Shown: in pieces, positions 8,701 to 19,778 of the stretch
Layout: the number at the start of each line of letters is the position of its first letter
Position numbering within the stretch: the first letter of the stretch is position 1
Source of the DNA: Actinomycetes bacterium
GTDB taxonomy: Bacteria > Actinomycetota > Acidimicrobiia > Acidimicrobiales > Acidimicrobiaceae
DNA: 43,767 nt
Assembly: GCA_021799875.1 (NCBI GenBank)
Contig: JAJYZP010000011.1
Location: 1 to 43,767, forward strand
Direction of reading: 5' to 3'
Translations under genes and position numbers: made by a program
Notes under the pieces: model-generated
What the model saw: only the letters and a program-made list of their open reading frames with translations
The model's database searches: none
Told to the model about the DNA's origin: nothing

Positions 8701-9351
8701 CACTGGGATGAGGAAGAGAAGGCAGGTCGTCATATGACGATGAAGCGGATCTTCGAGAACTTGAACCCCGACTCCGCAAACGGTACTCATCAGGTTGGGG
8801 TCGATGGCAAGGTGACGCTCTACAACGGTCGAACTGGCGAACCATACGACAACAAGATCTCCGTCGGGTACGTCTACATCTTGAAGCTTGCGCACCTTGT
8901 CGATGACAAGATTCACGCACGTTCTACCGGTCCATACTCGATGATCACGCAGCAGCCACTCGGTGGTAAGGCTCAGTTCGGTGGTCAGCGCTTTGGAGAG
9001 ATGGAGGTCTGGGCGCTCGAGGCGTACGGTGCGGCCTACGCTCTCCAGGAGCTGCTAACCATCAAATCTGACGATATTGCGGGACGAGTTAAGGTCTACG
9101 AATCAATCGTCAAGGGTGAGAACATTCCTGAACCTGGGATACCAGAGAGCTTCAAGGTGCTCATCAAGGAGATGCAGTCGCTCTGTCTCAATGTAGAGGT
9201 CTTGTCGAAGTCCGGTGAAGAGATTCAGATCCGTGAGCTCGACGAGGAAGCATTCCGTACTGCAGAGGAGCTCGGTATCGATATTTCGAGGCCCGAGAAA
9301 GGGTCAGACCTTGACGACCAAATGCGTAAAAACGAGAGGGGTAGGTACTAA
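5791..9351 (+). CDS. rpoB: DNA-directed RNA polymerase beta subunit
   Basis: The beta subunit forms one side of the active-site cleft and the rifampicin pocket. The 1186 residues begin with [17 protein letters not shown] and include the rifampicin cluster at about 397-430 ([26 protein letters not shown]). C-terminal sequence includes [24 protein letters not shown], which packs against beta'. The residue equivalent to E. coli Thr525 is Ala here (LAHKRR); the Asp516, His526 and Ser531 equivalents are intact. AAAGGAG lies upstream, and an in-frame TTG directly before the ATG (5788) is equally compatible with it. rpoC begins immediately after the stop codon. Confidence 0.98.
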   Translation: MSRSRSPERFSFANVDEVLPLPDLISIQRESFDWFLKEGLVETFRDISPITDFSGQLTLDLEFDPEDPDLRPLPKFTVEECKERDMTYSAPIFVRARFFNQATFEIKEQTVFMGDFPMMTDRGTFIINGTERVVVSQLVRSPGVLFQEGRDPKVIVTGTINPYRGEWIEFDVEAKPGRDINAGGRVARKRRVSLFTLLRALGYTDHEMLDRFVRHFDFLENQWQKERNDFETEDLALLEVYKRARPGEPPSVDAARSYFEQAFFQPKRYDLTRVGRYKLSRKLGPELVKLSEILGVPLEADPVHPHVLSRPEILATASYMLHLASGVPGYRFDDQDHFANRRVRSVGELIQNQLRLGLSRLERLVRERMTTQDVEAITPQTLINIRPVVAAIKEFFGTSQLSQFMDQNNPLSGLAHKRRLSALGPGGLSRERAGFEVRDVHSSHYGRMCPIETPEGPNIGLIGALASYARVNEHGFIETPYRKVHQGRVSDEVVYLAADEEEEFIIAQASAKLDGEGNFVEDRVLVRRAPQGAVVRVGANAVSYGSTSEVDVVAPSEVDLMDISPKQIISVSTSLIPFIEHDDANRALMGANMQKQAVPLVAPEAPYIGTGVEARAAQDAGDVLLAEGVGTVVDLSGDAITVEYEAGQTDRLGTPLGRKIYRLSKFKRSNQNTCLNQRVLVDLGQSLQAGDLLADGPATHNGELALGKNLLVAFMPWEGYNYEDAIILSERLVRDDVLTSIHIEEYETDARDTKLGAEEITRDIPNLSEEILADLDERGIIRVGAEVSAGDVLVGKVTPKGETELTPEERLLRAIFGEKSREVRDTSLKVPHGESGKVIDVKVFTREDSAELAPGVNELVRVYVAQRRKITEGDKLAGRHGNKGVISKILPVEDMPYLSDGSPVDIILNPLGVPSRMNVGQVLESHLGYAARWGWAGNPVAHEPIRGTETKTRPRTEPSTWVATPVFDGAHWDEEEKAGRHMTMKRIFENLNPDSANGTHQVGVDGKVTLYNGRTGEPYDNKISVGYVYILKLAHLVDDKIHARSTGPYSMITQQPLGGKAQFGGQRFGEMEVWALEAYGAAYALQELLTIKSDDIAGRVKVYESIVKGENIPEPGIPESFKVLIKEMQSLCLNVEVLSKSGEEIQIRELDEEAFRTAEELGIDISRPEKGSDLDDQMRKNERGRY

Positions 9352-12300
9352 GTGTTGGATTTAAACAACTTTGATCAACTGCGTATCGGACTAGCTACTG
9401 CAGGAGATATCCGTACCTGGTCGCATGGAGAGGTCAAGAAGCCCGAGACGATTAACTATCGAACGCTTCGTCCCGAGAAGGACGGACTCTTTTGTGAGAA
9501 GATCTTCGGCCCTACTCGGGATTGGGAGTGTTACTGCGGCAAGTACAAGAGGATTCGTTTTAAGGGTATTATCTGCGAGCGTTGTGGCGTCGAGGTAACT
9601 CGCTCGAAGGTGAGGCGAGAACGGATGGGCCATATCGAACTCGCAGCTCCAGTAGTTCATATCTGGTATTTGCGTGGAACGAGATCGTGGCTTGCGTATC
9701 TCCTCATGGGCACCTCGCCGAAGGACGAACTCAAGGCGAAGCAGCTTGAGAAGGTCATCTATTTCGCTGCCAATCTGGTCTCGTACGTCGACGTGGATCG
9801 TCGTCACGAAGATCTTCCTAATCTTGAAGCCGAGTATCTCATCGAGCGCAAGGAGCTCGAGGATCAGCGTGACATTCAGATCGAGCAGAGAATGCAGGCC
9901 TTCGAAGCCGAGGTGGCCGAACTCGAGGCAAATGGCACAAAGGAATCCGATATCAAGGCGCGCCAGCGAATCTTTGATAAGGAGATATCGGTCTTTCGCG
10001 ATCGGTTAAACAGTCGTATTGAACTCCTCAGACGTGCTTTTGACGAGTTTCGCGACCTTCACGCCCGGATGATTATCGAAGATGAGCTTCTTTGGCGTCA
10101 GCTCAAAGATCGCTACGGCGAGTACTTTGAAGGAGGCATGGGTGCCGAGGCCATTGCGCGACTCATTGAGCGAATCGATCTTGACGAGGAAGAAGTCAAG
10201 CTTCGCGAGATGATCGAGCCTGTCGAGGCAAAGCGACCACTCTCCGCACAACGTCGCCAGAAGGCTATCAAGCGACTCAAGATCGTGTCCGCCTTTAACT
10301 CTCGGGACGAGAACGGTCAGCGTGTTAACGATCCGCGTGCGATGATCTTGGACCTTGTTCCAGTCATTCCACCGGATCTTCGACCGATGGTGCAGCTCGA
10401 CGGCGGTCGATTCGCCACCTCTGACCTGAACGATCTCTATCGGCGTGTGATCAACCGTAATAACCGTCTCAAGCGACTGTTGGATCTCGGAGCTCCTGAG
10501 ATCATCGTCAATAACGAAAAGCGAATGCTCCAAGAGGCGGTCGACGCTCTCTTCGATAATGGTCGGCGTGGCCGTCCAGTTTCTGGGCCTGGAAACCGAC
10601 CGTTGAAGAGCCTCTCTGACATGCTGAAGGGCAAGCAGGGTCGATTCCGCCAGAATCTTTTGGGGAAGCGCGTGGACTACTCCGGACGATCGGTGATCGT
10701 CGTAGGACCAAACCTCAAGCTTCATCAATGTGGTCTTCCGAAGCAGATGGCTCTTGAGCTGTTCAAGCCGTTTGTGATGAAGAAGTTAGTCGACCTCGAC
10801 TATGCACAGAACATCAAGTCAGCGAAGCGAATGGTGGAACGTCGGCGACCACAGGTCTGGGAGGTTCTCGACTCGGTGATCAAGGAGCATCCAGTTCTTC
10901 TGAATCGTGCTCCGACACTGCACCGACTCGGCATCCAGGCCTTTGAACCGGTCTTGGTTGAAGGTAAGGCCATTCAGATTCATCCGCTCGTCTGCACTGC
11001 GTTTAACGCTGACTTCGACGGTGACCAGATGGCAGTGCATCTCCCGCTCTCGCCGGAAGCGCAGGCGGAAGCTCGGATTCTCATGCTCTCAGCCAATAAT
11101 ATTTTGTCTCCGGCTACCGGCCGACCAATCACTGTTCCGACTCAGGACATGGTTTTTGGTATCTACTACCTGACGATGGCCGTTGATGGTGAGCCCGGCG
11201 AGGGCCGTACGTTTCGGCATCTTTACGAGGTCGAGCAGGCCTATGAGAATGGTGAAGTCGGGCTTCATACGAAGATCCATCTTCGACGTGAGACCGGTGT
11301 CGACGACGATGGTTTGGCGATCTACGAGGAGATCGATACAACCGTCGGTCGTGTGATCTTCAATACGGCGCTTCCTGAGGGATTTCGATTCGTCAACGAG
11401 CTGGTTGGCAAGAGAGCGCTTCCGATTAGCGCCATCATTGAGGAGATCGCCAATCACTATCGTAAGAGCGAGGCGCAGGAGTCGCTCGATAAGATCAAGG
11501 CGCTCGGTTTTCGTTACGCCTCTCAAAGTGGGTTGACGATCTCGATCGCTGACGTCTCTACGCCTGCCTCAAAGGGTGAGATCTTGGAACGCCATGAGCG
11601 TGAGGCGGAGAAGGCAGAGCAGCAATTCAAGCGTGGAATCATCACTGATGATGAGCGGAAGCAGAAAGAGATCGAGATCTGGACCTCTGCGAACTCTGAG
11701 GTCGGCCGCGCTATGGATACGATGTTGGCGTCTGAGGCGTTCAACCCGATCAACATGATGGTCGATTCAGGTGCTCGTGGAAATGCTCAGCAGGTTCGTC
11801 AGATATCTGGCATGAAGGGTCTGGTGTCGAACCCCCGTGGTGAGATGATTCCTCGACCTATCGTTTCCTCGTTCCGAGAGGGTCTGAGCGTCTTGGAGTA
11901 CTTTATCTCCACTCACGGCGCACGGAAAGGCCTGGCGGATACGGCGTTGCGTACAGCGGACTCTGGCTATCTGACTCGTCGGTTGGTTGACGTCTCCCAG
12001 GAGATGATCGTTCGAGAGCACGATTGCGAGACGTCACGAGGAATTTGGCTCGAGGATATCGTTCCGGATCAAGCTGGTCGACGATCCTATCTTGAAACTC
12101 GGGCCTATGGGCGTGTTCTCTCCGAGGGCGTTGAGCTTTCCGATGGCACCGTTATGGAGGCAGGAACCCTCCTCACCGATGAACTTGTGGGCGTTCTCCG
12201 GGATGACCCTGCGGTAAATCGGGTGAGGGTGCGTTCGGTGCTGACTTGCGATACCGAGCACGGCGTTTGCTCTATGTGCTACGGTCAGAGTCTCGCTGGA

Positions 12301-13347
12301 CCGGGTTTTATTGAACTCGGCGAAGCCATCGGCGTTGTTGCGGCCCAATCAATCGGTGAGCCAGGAACACAGCTGACCATGCGTACCTTCCACCAAGGTG
12401 GTATTGCGGGACAAGACATTACCCACGGACTTCCTCGAGTCGTGGAGTTGTTCGAAGCCCGGACGCCAAAGGGAGCTGCGATCCTCTCTCATATAGCTGG
12501 AGTCGTCCGTGTTGACGAGGAAGAGGCGGGTCGTCGGGTAACGGTCGTAGGAAACGATGGTACCGAAGAGTCGTACTACCTCTCGCTGCGAGTACATCTC
12601 GAGGTTGCGGACGGTCAAGAGGTTGAGGCAGGCGATGCTCTTGTCGAGGGCCCGAAAGATCCGAAGCAGTTGCTTGAGATTAAAGGCGTGCGAGAGACGC
12701 AGCAGTACATCGTGGAAGAGGTTCAGAAGGTCTATCGTGACCAAGGTGTTCCGATCCACGATAAGCATATTGAGCTCATCGTGCGGCAGATGCTGCGCAG
12801 GGTAACGGTTGCAGAGCCGGGAGACTCCGCGTTTCTTCCGGGTGAACGTGTTGATACCCGGCGCTATGCGGATGTCAACCGTGAACTTCGGGCTCGTGGC
12901 CTACGCTCCTCGGAGGGCCGCCCTGAGTTGATGGGTATTACGAAGGCGTCGCTCGCCACGGAGTCCTGGCTATCGGCCGCTTCGTTCCAAGAGACGACCA
13001 GGGTGCTGACCGAGGCTGCTATCGAAGGAAAGTCCGACGGGCTCATGGGACTCAAGGAGAACATTATTATTGGCAAGCTCATCCCTGCCGGTACGGGTAT
13101 GAAGGAGTACCGATCGTTCAACGTCGTGGCTCCCGATGCTAAGCCGCTCTCCTTTTGGAGCTCTCAGGAGTATGAGGAGTACAACGGCTTCGGTCACGAC
13201 AGTTCCTACGGAGGATATTCGTTCGACCCTTCCATTCCCGAGTCCGAGATCGCTGATGATGAGGATTTTCTGCTTGGAGTTGCCGAAGAGGCGGAACCTG
13301 TCGTTGACGACTCGCCTGGTGATGAGGCGATTGCCAGCGAAGGTTAG
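9352..13347 (+). CDS. rpoC: DNA-directed RNA polymerase beta' subunit
   Basis: The catalytic beta' subunit is 1331 residues. The N-terminal zinc site is C60, C62, C75 and C78, in CYCGKYK and CERCG. The active-site magnesium motif NADFDGDQM lies at 552-560 (D554, D556, D558). The second zinc site is visible in [13 protein letters not shown]. The trigger-loop region and the [19 protein letters not shown] helix are intact. The start is GTG directly after the rpoB TAA, implying translational coupling. The C-terminus ends in an acidic tail. No inteins or insertions were seen. Confidence 0.98.
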   Translation: MLDLNNFDQLRIGLATAGDIRTWSHGEVKKPETINYRTLRPEKDGLFCEKIFGPTRDWECYCGKYKRIRFKGIICERCGVEVTRSKVRRERMGHIELAAPVVHIWYLRGTRSWLAYLLMGTSPKDELKAKQLEKVIYFAANLVSYVDVDRRHEDLPNLEAEYLIERKELEDQRDIQIEQRMQAFEAEVAELEANGTKESDIKARQRIFDKEISVFRDRLNSRIELLRRAFDEFRDLHARMIIEDELLWRQLKDRYGEYFEGGMGAEAIARLIERIDLDEEEVKLREMIEPVEAKRPLSAQRRQKAIKRLKIVSAFNSRDENGQRVNDPRAMILDLVPVIPPDLRPMVQLDGGRFATSDLNDLYRRVINRNNRLKRLLDLGAPEIIVNNEKRMLQEAVDALFDNGRRGRPVSGPGNRPLKSLSDMLKGKQGRFRQNLLGKRVDYSGRSVIVVGPNLKLHQCGLPKQMALELFKPFVMKKLVDLDYAQNIKSAKRMVERRRPQVWEVLDSVIKEHPVLLNRAPTLHRLGIQAFEPVLVEGKAIQIHPLVCTAFNADFDGDQMAVHLPLSPEAQAEARILMLSANNILSPATGRPITVPTQDMVFGIYYLTMAVDGEPGEGRTFRHLYEVEQAYENGEVGLHTKIHLRRETGVDDDGLAIYEEIDTTVGRVIFNTALPEGFRFVNELVGKRALPISAIIEEIANHYRKSEAQESLDKIKALGFRYASQSGLTISIADVSTPASKGEILERHEREAEKAEQQFKRGIITDDERKQKEIEIWTSANSEVGRAMDTMLASEAFNPINMMVDSGARGNAQQVRQISGMKGLVSNPRGEMIPRPIVSSFREGLSVLEYFISTHGARKGLADTALRTADSGYLTRRLVDVSQEMIVREHDCETSRGIWLEDIVPDQAGRRSYLETRAYGRVLSEGVELSDGTVMEAGTLLTDELVGVLRDDPAVNRVRVRSVLTCDTEHGVCSMCYGQSLAGPGFIELGEAIGVVAAQSIGEPGTQLTMRTFHQGGIAGQDITHGLPRVVELFEARTPKGAAILSHIAGVVRVDEEEAGRRVTVVGNDGTEESYYLSLRVHLEVADGQEVEAGDALVEGPKDPKQLLEIKGVRETQQYIVEEVQKVYRDQGVPIHDKHIELIVRQMLRRVTVAEPGDSAFLPGERVDTRRYADVNRELRARGLRSSEGRPELMGITKASLATESWLSAASFQETTRVLTEAAIEGKSDGLMGLKENIIIGKLIPAGTGMKEYRSFNVVAPDAKPLSFWSSQEYEEYNGFGHDSSYGGYSFDPSIPESEIADDEDFLLGVAEEAEPVVDDSPGDEAIASEG

Positions 13348-13364
13348 TAGGTAGTTGAGGGTTG

Positions 13365-13392
13365 ACGGGAGTGTGCAGGAGCATGCTCCCGT
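13365..13392 (+). terminator. Hairpin between rpoC and rpsL, no T tract
   Basis: ACGGGAGTGTGC (13365-13376) and GCATGCTCCCGT (13381-13392) pair over 12 bp (two G-T wobbles) around AGGA. No T run follows, so it does not meet the intrinsic-terminator pattern. It may be a processing or stability element, or mark a factor-dependent end of the rpoBC transcript before the str operon. Confidence 0.5.
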
Positions 13393-13476
13393 AGCGGTAG
13401 TATGTAATTTCGGTTAAGTGAGCCTTGCATTGGTGGGGCCACCATCTGTTCAACAATTTTCCAGGAGAGGATGAGC

Positions 13477-13848
13477 GTGCCCACGATTGCTCAGCTAGTG
13501 CGCAAGGGACGTGAGACCAAAAGGTCGAAGACGAAGACACCCGCGCTGAAGGGTTCACCGCAGCGTCGCGGTGTCTGCACGAGGGTGTACACAACCACCC
13601 CTAAGAAGCCGAACTCTGCACTTCGCAAAGTAGCGCGTGTGCGCTTAAGTTCAGGTGTCGAGATCACTGCGTATATTCCAGGAGTAGGACACAATCTCCA
13701 AGAACACTCCATCGTGCTTGTTCGAGGCGGTCGAGTCAAGGATCTTCCTGGTGTTCGATACAAGATTATTAGAGGAACGCTTGACACAGCAGGCGTCAAG
13801 AATCGTAAGCAAGCTCGTAGTCGCTACGGCGCCAAGAAGGAGAAATAG
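13477..13848 (+). CDS. rpsL: 30S ribosomal protein S12
   Basis: S12 sits at the decoding centre and contributes to tRNA selection. It is the classical streptomycin-resistance locus. The 123 residues start [11 protein letters not shown] and contain [16 protein letters not shown] and [12 protein letters not shown]. The GTG at 13477 is chosen over the ATG at 13471, because S12 proteins almost universally begin MPTI and because AGGAGAGG (13463-13470) abuts the ATG but is well spaced from the GTG. rpsG starts 3 bases after the stop. Confidence 0.96.
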   Translation: MPTIAQLVRKGRETKRSKTKTPALKGSPQRRGVCTRVYTTTPKKPNSALRKVARVRLSSGVEITAYIPGVGHNLQEHSIVLVRGGRVKDLPGVRYKIIRGTLDTAGVKNRKQARSRYGAKKEK

Positions 13849-13851
13849 TCG

Positions 13852-14322
13852 ATGCCACGCAAGGGCCCAGTCGAGCGTCGTGAGCTCGCTCCCGATCCGA
13901 TCTATCACTCAGTCTTAGTGACTCAGTTCATCAACAAGATCTTGACACGCGGGAAGAAGACTCTCGCGCAGGGCATCGTGTATGGAGCGATGGACGAGAT
14001 CCGAGAGCGCACCGGTAGTGATCCACTAACTGTGCTGAAGCGCGCAGTCGATAACACGAAGCCAGAGCTCGAGGTTCGATCCCGTCGTGTCGGAGGTTCG
14101 ACCTACCAAGTTCCGATCGAGGTAAAGTCCCGACGGTCAATGACACTATCCATTCGTTGGATCGTGAGCTACTCCCGCAATCGTCGTGAGCGAACGATGG
14201 TGCTTCGCCTCGCAAACGAGATTCTCGATGCGTCGTCAGGTATTGGCGCCTCTGTGAAGCGTAAGGACGATCTTCACAAGATGGCGGAGTCGAATAGGGC
14301 TTTCGCGCACTATCGCTGGTAA
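13852..14322 (+). CDS. rpsG: 30S ribosomal protein S7
   Basis: S7 nucleates folding of the 16S 3' major domain and lines the E site. It is 156 residues, the standard length. It starts [16 protein letters not shown] and includes KFINKI-type helix [25 protein letters not shown] and the C-terminal FAHYRW. In E. coli S7 represses the str operon; whether it does so here is unknown. A 10-bp hairpin lies just downstream, before fusA. Confidence 0.97.
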   Translation: MPRKGPVERRELAPDPIYHSVLVTQFINKILTRGKKTLAQGIVYGAMDEIRERTGSDPLTVLKRAVDNTKPELEVRSRRVGGSTYQVPIEVKSRRSMTLSIRWIVSYSRNRRERTMVLRLANEILDASSGIGASVKRKDDLHKMAESNRAFAHYRW

Positions 14323-14336
14323 AGAGAGTTTCGGTT

Positions 14337-14370
14337 CGCCGTGGTTGGAGCGCTTGTTCTAACCACGGCG
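14337..14370 (+). terminator. Hairpin between rpsG and fusA, no T tract
   Basis: CGCCGTGGTT (14337-14346) and AACCACGGCG (14361-14370) form a perfect 10-bp stem. The 14-base loop can shorten by three more inner pairs. The following sequence is not T-rich, so full intrinsic termination is doubtful. In E. coli the S7 target lies between rpsL and rpsG, not here. Confidence 0.45.
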
Positions 14371-14458
14371 CCCTTATGTGGTCGGAAATTTGATGTGGTG
14401 TTCTCGGAGTCCAAGAGTGGCTTCGAGATGGTGACTTAAAGACGAGGATGACGGTTCA

Positions 14459-16546
14459 ATGGTGACGAAGCGGGAGTATCCCCTAGAAAGGATACGCAAT
14501 ATCGGTATTATGGCGCACATCGACGCCGGTAAAACGACGACCACCGAGCGTATCTTGTACTACACGGGTAAGAACTACAAGATCGGTGAAGTGCACGAAG
14601 GTGCAGCGACGATGGACTGGATGGCGCAAGAGCAAGAGCGCGGTATCACCATTACCTCGGCGGCGACTACCTGCTTCTGGAAGGACCACCGTATCAATAT
14701 CATCGATACTCCTGGGCACGTTGACTTCACAGTTGAAGTCGAGCGATCCTTGCGGGTGCTCGACGGTGCGGTTGCGGTCTTTGACGCAGTGGCTGGGGTA
14801 GAGCCGCAGACGGAAACGGTGTGGCGCCAAGCTAACAAGTATCACGTTCCTCGTATGTGCTTCGTCAACAAGATGGATCGAGTTGGGGCCGATTTTACGC
14901 GGTGTGTCGAGATGATTAAGGATCGGCTCGACGCTGTTCCGGCAGTGATTCAACTTCCCATCGGGAGTGAAGGCGATTTCGTTGGGATCGTTGACCTCGT
15001 GGAGATGAATGCGAAGGTCTGGCACGAGGGCTTGGGTGAGGAGTATGCGACACAGGAGATCCCTGATGATCTCCGAGATGCTGCGGACGTGGCTCACCAG
15101 GAACTGATTGATGTTTTGTCGAACTTTGATGACGAGCTCATGGAGCGCTACATCGCAGAAGAGGAGATTACGGGCTCGTTGCTGAGAAGGGCGATTCGTA
15201 AGGCGACCTTGGCCGCCCAGATCGTCCCAACGCTCTGTGGTTCTGCCTTCAAGAACAAGGGCGTTCAGCCAATGCTCGATGCGGTGGTCGACTTTCTTCC
15301 TGCTCCGTCCGATCTACCTGATACCGAGGGAACATCGATGTCGGGCTCGGAGACGTTGACACGTGAGGCTTCCGATTCAGCACCATTTTCGGCGCTGGCC
15401 TTCAAGATCATGACGGATCCTTTTGTTGGAAAGTTGACCTACTTCCGGGTTTACTCTGGCTCCCTGGAAAAAGGAGCTACGATTTTGAACTCGACCAAGG
15501 ACAAGAAAGAGCGTCTTGGTCGGTTGCTTCTCATGCACGCGAATACGCGAGAAGATATCGACACCATCTATGCAGGAGATATTGTTGCCGCCGTCGGTTT
15601 GAAGAATACAACGACTGGGGACACTCTCTCGGCGGTGGATGCTCCGATCGTCTTGGAGGCTCTCGAGTTTCCTGAGCCTGTGATCCATGTTGCGGTTGAG
15701 CCAAAGACGAAGGCCGATCAAGACAAGATGGGGCGTGCCCTCTACGCCCTTTCCGAGGAGGATCCGACCTTCCGAGTCCGCTCTGATGAGGAGACCGGTC
15801 AAACCGTTATCTCGGGTATGGGCGAACTCCACCTGGAGGTTCTCGTTGATCGAATGCTGCGGGAGTTCAAAGTTGACGCAAACGTCGGCAAGCCGCAGGT
15901 AGCGTATCGCGAGACGATACGAAAGTCTGTGGAGAAGATCGAAGAACGATACGTCCGTCAGTCGGGTGGTCGTGGACAGTATGGACACGTAGTGATCAAT
16001 CTGGAGCCCTCAGGCCCAGGAGGTGGATACGAGTTCGTTGACAAGATCTCTGGTGGAGTGATTCCACGAGAGTACATTCCAGCCGTCGATGCTGGAATTC
16101 AAGAAGCTTTGCAGTCAGGTGTGTTGGCCGGATACCCAACGGTAGACGTTCGTGTCACGTTGGTCTTCGGTTCATATCACGAGGTCGACTCGTCCGAGAT
16201 GGCGTTTAAGATCGCCGGATCGATGGCTGTGAAGAAGGCTGCGCGAGCGGCGAGCCCTGTGCTCTTGGAGCCGATTATGTCGGTTTCGGTGGTTACACCT
16301 GAGGAGTACATGGGTGATGTCATTGGCGATCTCTCCTCAAGGCGAGGTCGGGTCGAGGGAATGGATCAGGTCGGCAATAGCCAAGTCATACGAGCGCAAG
16401 TTCCGCTCTCGGAGATGTTTGGTTACGCAACTGATCTACGTTCTCGGACTCAAGGTCGTGCAACGTACTCGATGCAATTTGGGTCGTATCAAGAAGTACC
16501 TGATTCGATCGCAAAAGATATCGTAGCGCGTGTTCGTGGTGAGTAA
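14459..16546 (+). CDS. fusA: Translation elongation factor G
   Basis: EF-G is the GTPase that drives translocation and, with RRF, ribosome recycling. The 695 residues carry G1 [14 protein letters not shown]2 [11 protein letters not shown]3 DTPGHVDF and G4 NKMDRVGAD. Domain III-V landmarks include [23 protein letters not shown] and the C-terminal [12 protein letters not shown]. Length and motifs fit canonical FusA rather than the EF-G2 paralogue. The ATG follows GACGAGGATGACGG. It lies 136 bases from rpsG, with a hairpin in the gap, and 67 bases before tuf. Confidence 0.98.
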   Translation: MVTKREYPLERIRNIGIMAHIDAGKTTTTERILYYTGKNYKIGEVHEGAATMDWMAQEQERGITITSAATTCFWKDHRINIIDTPGHVDFTVEVERSLRVLDGAVAVFDAVAGVEPQTETVWRQANKYHVPRMCFVNKMDRVGADFTRCVEMIKDRLDAVPAVIQLPIGSEGDFVGIVDLVEMNAKVWHEGLGEEYATQEIPDDLRDAADVAHQELIDVLSNFDDELMERYIAEEEITGSLLRRAIRKATLAAQIVPTLCGSAFKNKGVQPMLDAVVDFLPAPSDLPDTEGTSMSGSETLTREASDSAPFSALAFKIMTDPFVGKLTYFRVYSGSLEKGATILNSTKDKKERLGRLLLMHANTREDIDTIYAGDIVAAVGLKNTTTGDTLSAVDAPIVLEALEFPEPVIHVAVEPKTKADQDKMGRALYALSEEDPTFRVRSDEETGQTVISGMGELHLEVLVDRMLREFKVDANVGKPQVAYRETIRKSVEKIEERYVRQSGGRGQYGHVVINLEPSGPGGGYEFVDKISGGVIPREYIPAVDAGIQEALQSGVLAGYPTVDVRVTLVFGSYHEVDSSEMAFKIAGSMAVKKAARAASPVLLEPIMSVSVVTPEEYMGDVIGDLSSRRGRVEGMDQVGNSQVIRAQVPLSEMFGYATDLRSRTQGRATYSMQFGSYQEVPDSIAKDIVARVRGE

Positions 16547-16613
16547 ACTATTTCAGCCTGTAGTAGTCCAGTAGCGTCGTAGGGCGCAGTTAGGTTAACG
16601 GAGCAGTAAAGAC

Positions 16614-17801
16614 ATGGCCAAGCAAAAGTTCGAGCGGAGTAAGCCTCACTTGAACATCGGGACCATGGGTCATATTGACCATGGTAAGACCACTCTCACT
16701 GCGGCGATCACGAAGACGCTCGCCGAGAGGAACCCCAATGTCAAGTTCAAGCCTTTCGATCAGATCGATAATGCGCCCGAAGAGCGCGCACGAGGTATAA
16801 CCATCTCGATCTCTCACGTGGAGTATGAGACGGAGAACCGTCACTACGCGCACGTTGATATGCCGGGGCACGCTGACTATATCAAGAACATGATTACGGG
16901 TGCGGCGCAGGTTGACGGCGCAATCCTCGTCGTCAGCGCAACGGACGGTCCTATGCCTCAGACGCGTGAGCACGTACTGCTCGCACGCCAGGTTGGCGTT
17001 CCTTACATCGTCGTTGCGTTGAACAAGTCGGACATGGTCGATGACGAAGAGCTTTTGGACCTCGTCGAGCTGGAGGTTCGTGAGCTCCTCAGTGAGTACG
17101 ATTTCCCGGGTGACGATACGCCGATCGTTCGAGTGTCTGCGTTGAAGGCTCTTGAGGGCGATGCAACTTGGGCTGAGAAGATCATCGAGCTCATGGCAGC
17201 GGTTGACGAGTATGTTCCGGTTCCGGAGCGTCCGATTGACCGTCCATTCTTGATGCCGCTTGAAGACGTGTTCACGATCCAAGGTCGTGGTACCGTTGTG
17301 ACCGGTAAGGTCGAGCAAGGTATCATCAAGGTGGGCGAAGAGATCGAGATTGTTGGTCTGCGTGACACGCAGAAGACCGTCTGCACCGGCGTGCAGATGT
17401 TTAACAAGCTCCTCGATGAAGGTCGTGCGGGAGACAATATCGGAGTTCTCCTTCGAGGAACGAAGAAGACCGACGTGGAGCGGGGCCAGGTGCTTTGTAA
17501 GCCCGGTTCGATTACTCCGCATACTGTCTTTGAGGCGAATGTCTACGTTCTCTCGAAAGAAGAAGGTGGGCGACACAAGCCTTTCTTCAACCAGTATCGG
17601 CCGCAGTTCTACTTCCGGACAACGGACGTAACCGGTAGCATTACGCTTCCTGAAGGCACCGAGATGGTTATGCCGGGAGACAATATCACCATGACAGTTG
17701 AGCTGCAGAAGCCGATTGCTATGGATGAAGGTCTCCGCTTCGCTATTCGCGAGGGTGGCCGAACCGTCGGTGCTGGAGCAGTTACCAAGGTTATCAAGTA
17801 A
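16614..17801 (+). CDS. tuf: Translation elongation factor Tu
   Basis: EF-Tu delivers aminoacyl-tRNA to the A site as a GTP ternary complex. The 395 residues carry [14 protein letters not shown], the switch I segment [28 protein letters not shown] and SALKALEGD. Domains 2 and 3 end with [11 protein letters not shown]. Small departures from the E. coli sequence are DMPGH for DCPGH and ISISHVEY for INTSHVEY. Upstream AACGGAG gives a fair ribosome binding site. A 13-bp hairpin follows before rpsJ. Confidence 0.98.
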   Translation: MAKQKFERSKPHLNIGTMGHIDHGKTTLTAAITKTLAERNPNVKFKPFDQIDNAPEERARGITISISHVEYETENRHYAHVDMPGHADYIKNMITGAAQVDGAILVVSATDGPMPQTREHVLLARQVGVPYIVVALNKSDMVDDEELLDLVELEVRELLSEYDFPGDDTPIVRVSALKALEGDATWAEKIIELMAAVDEYVPVPERPIDRPFLMPLEDVFTIQGRGTVVTGKVEQGIIKVGEEIEIVGLRDTQKTVCTGVQMFNKLLDEGRAGDNIGVLLRGTKKTDVERGQVLCKPGSITPHTVFEANVYVLSKEEGGRHKPFFNQYRPQFYFRTTDVTGSITLPEGTEMVMPGDNITMTVELQKPIAMDEGLRFAIREGGRTVGAGAVTKVIK

Positions 17802-17814
17802 GGATCGTTGTTGT

Positions 17815-17844
17815 ATTGGGGCTCGGCGTCTGCTGGGCCCCAAT
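17815..17844 (+). terminator. Strong hairpin between tuf and rpsJ, no T tract
   Basis: ATTGGGGCTCGGC (17815-17827) pairs with GCTGGGCCCCAAT (17832-17844) around GTCT, giving 13 bp with two G-T wobbles. No T run follows and rpsJ begins 23 bases downstream. It could be an RNase site, a 3' stabiliser of the abundant tuf message, or a partial terminator that lowers rpsJ relative to tuf. Confidence 0.55.
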
Positions 17845-17867
17845 CGTAGTAAAGGTGATGTACGTAC

Positions 17868-18194
17868 ATGGCTGATGTAGGGAAACAGAAGATTAGGATC
17901 CGGCTCAAGGCATTTGACCATGAGATCATCGAGACCTCTACGAAGAAGATCGTCGATACGGTGGTCCGCACCCAGGCGAAGGTCGTTGGTCCAGTGCCGT
18001 TGCCGACGGAGATCCATCGATACACCGTAATTCGCTCTCCGCACAAGCACAAGGACTCGCGAGAGCACTTCGAGATGAGAATTCACAAGCGAATGCTCGA
18101 TATTGTCGACCACTCTCCGAAGACGGTCGATTCGCTGCAGCGGTTAGATCTCCCTGCCGGAGTCGATATCGAGATAAAAATTCAATCTGTTTAA
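17868..18194 (+). CDS. rpsJ: 30S ribosomal protein S10
   Basis: S10 is a head protein of the small subunit and the NusE partner of NusB/NusG in antitermination. It is 108 residues with [24 protein letters not shown] and the long loop [19 protein letters not shown]. Its place is notable: it lies 66 bases after tuf, as the last gene of the str operon, and is separated from rplC by about 190 bases holding a terminator. The weakest point is the start: ATG after AAAGGTG is well spaced and accepted. Confidence 0.97.
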   Translation: MADVGKQKIRIRLKAFDHEIIETSTKKIVDTVVRTQAKVVGPVPLPTEIHRYTVIRSPHKHKDSREHFEMRIHKRMLDIVDHSPKTVDSLQRLDLPAGVDIEIKIQSV

Positions 18195-18236
18195 GGTATG
18201 TTCGGCTCCTGGTGCGCAGTTGCGTAGTGAGAGCCC

Positions 18237-18340
18237 TATACTTCTATAGGTTCTAAATGAGGTCCGTTTGAGCCCCGATTGCGGGGGACCTTGCGGCAAG
18301 AAGTTTTCGCTCCGCCTCAGTCTGCATGGCGGAGCATTTT
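18237..18340 (+). promoter_or_regulatory. rplC leader: tandem hairpins ending in an intrinsic terminator
   Basis: A -10-like TATACT (18237-18242) is followed by a bulged hairpin (GGTCC 18261-18265 with GGACC 18286-18290, inner CCCG/CGGG around ATTG). Next comes a small CTTG-CGG-CAAG hairpin. Last is GCTCCGCC (18309-18316) with GGCGGAGC (18328-18335) and the tail ATTTT. The layout resembles an attenuator leader for the S10 operon. In E. coli L4 controls the operon from such a leader, but upstream of S10. A control role is inferred; the final terminator hairpin is seen. Confidence 0.5.
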
Positions 18341-18384
18341 GTGTTCGGCGGTTAACGCTACGTAGTTGAATGAGGGCTGTACTG

Positions 18385-19026
18385 ATGACGGCGAGAGCAA
18401 TTGTTGGCGAGAAGGTCGGGATGACCCATGTCTGGGATGAGCAAAATCGCTTCATTCCGGTGACGGTTATCCGCGTGACGACCATGAGGGTTCTCAAGGC
18501 TAAGACGACAGAGAGTGACGGCTATAGCGCTCTGCAGGTCGCGTATGGCTCGAAGAAGCGGTCGAAGCTGACCAAGCCAGAGCTTGGTCAATTTGATAAG
18601 GCCGGCATTGAGCCGGGTCGTGGAATCATCGAGTTTCGTTTAGATGATGTCTCGAGTTTTAACGTCGGTGATGAGCTGAAGGCGGACGTCTTGGCTGCCG
18701 GCGAGTTCGTGGATGTGACTGCAATCTCGAAGGGACACGGTTTCTCGGGAGGTATGAAGCGCCATAACTTCAAAGGGCAAGGTGGCGGTCACGGTAACCA
18801 CAAGCATCACCGTGCTCCTGGCTCGATTGGGGCCTGTGCTACACCTGGCCGCGTCTTCAAAGGTACGAAGATGGCCGGTCAATACGGTGGCGTCAAGGTG
18901 ACAACGATGAACCTCGAAGTGGTTCAGGCTGACGCTGAGCGCGAGCTTGTTCTCGTGAAGGGCTCGGTTCCAGGACCCAAGGGTGGTCAAGTTGTGATTC
19001 GAAGCGCAGTTAAAGGTGGTAAATAG
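18385..19026 (+). CDS. rplC: 50S ribosomal protein L3
   Basis: L3 is an early assembly protein whose loop reaches the peptidyl transferase centre. The 213 residues include IVGEKVGMTHVW at the N-terminus and the central GQGGGHGNHKHHRAPGSIG with GTKMAGQYGG. The open frame begins at ATG 18370, but GAGGG at 18372-18376 is well placed for the ATG at 18385, which also matches family N-termini better. The last base of its TAG is the first base of the rplD GTG. Confidence 0.95.
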   Translation: MTARAIVGEKVGMTHVWDEQNRFIPVTVIRVTTMRVLKAKTTESDGYSALQVAYGSKKRSKLTKPELGQFDKAGIEPGRGIIEFRLDDVSSFNVGDELKADVLAAGEFVDVTAISKGHGFSGGMKRHNFKGQGGGHGNHKHHRAPGSIGACATPGRVFKGTKMAGQYGGVKVTTMNLEVVQADAERELVLVKGSVPGPKGGQVVIRSAVKGGK

Positions 19027-19778
19027 TGGCTCGATTTGCTAGAGCAGAGGAGTTCACCTCCAGGACGGCTCCTGTCGTCGATTTCACGGGCGCTCGCCTG
19101 CGGGAGGTGGATCTCGAACCGTCGGTCTTTGGCCGTCGACCGAATGTGGCCTTGATTCATCAGGTCGTGGTCGGTCAGCTTGCTGGGGTGCGGGCCGGTA
19201 CGCAGTCAACCAAAACTCGATCCGAGGTTCGCGGTGGCGGTGCGAAGCCGTATCGTCAGAAGGGGACTGGTCGTGCCCGGCAAGGCTCAACCAACGCGCC
19301 GCAGTTCTCTGGTGGCGGCGTTGCCCTAGGGCCAAAGCCTCGAAGCTACGCGCAGCGTACACCGAAAAAGATGATCGCTCAAGCTCTCTACGGTAGCCTC
19401 TCCGATCGAGCTGAGGCAGGTGCCGTCTTCGTACTCGGGGGCTTCGATCTCACCACCCCGTCGACTAAGGCGGCGCAGCGTTTTATCGACGCCATGAAGT
19501 TCGAGTCCTCTGTGCTCGTTGTAGTTGAGCCAGGGGACGAGACGCTGGCCAAGAGTCTACGGAACCTGCCGAACGTCGAAGTTGCGTTCCCTTCCAACTT
19601 GAGTGCCTATCTCGTTCTGGTGAACGATGCAATCGTTTTCACTGAAGGTTCACTACCTCGCAGTCAGGCGGGAGAATCACTCGTCGTGGAAGGCCGTACG
19701 GTTGCGCCGGTCGACGGCAACGTTGTAGAGGCTGCGACGACGGAGGAGACTGAGGTTGTAGAGGAGGGTCTGGACTGA
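19026..19778 (+). CDS. rplD: 50S ribosomal protein L4, acidic C-terminal tail
   Basis: L4 lines the exit tunnel with its basic loop and in some bacteria autoregulates the S10 operon. The loop region is seen as TRSEVRGGGAKPYRQKGTGRA. The globular domain ends near residue 210 (LVLVNDAIVFTEGSL). A roughly 35-residue acidic, probably disordered tail follows (ATTEETEVVEEGLD at the end). The start is GTG, overlapping the rplC stop by one base. The stop overlaps the rplW ATG. Confidence 0.96.
   Translation: MARFARAEEFTSRTAPVVDFTGARLREVDLEPSVFGRRPNVALIHQVVVGQLAGVRAGTQSTKTRSEVRGGGAKPYRQKGTGRARQGSTNAPQFSGGGVALGPKPRSYAQRTPKKMIAQALYGSLSDRAEAGAVFVLGGFDLTTPSTKAAQRFIDAMKFESSVLVVVEPGDETLAKSLRNLPNVEVAFPSNLSAYLVLVNDAIVFTEGSLPRSQAGESLVVEGRTVAPVDGNVVEAATTEETEVVEEGLD

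Noticed and set aside
16590-18113. A 507-codon minus-strand frame opposite tuf and rpsJ
   Set aside because: It is a codon-bias shadow of highly expressed genes; its translation is rich in Arg, His and Asp with no recognisable domain.
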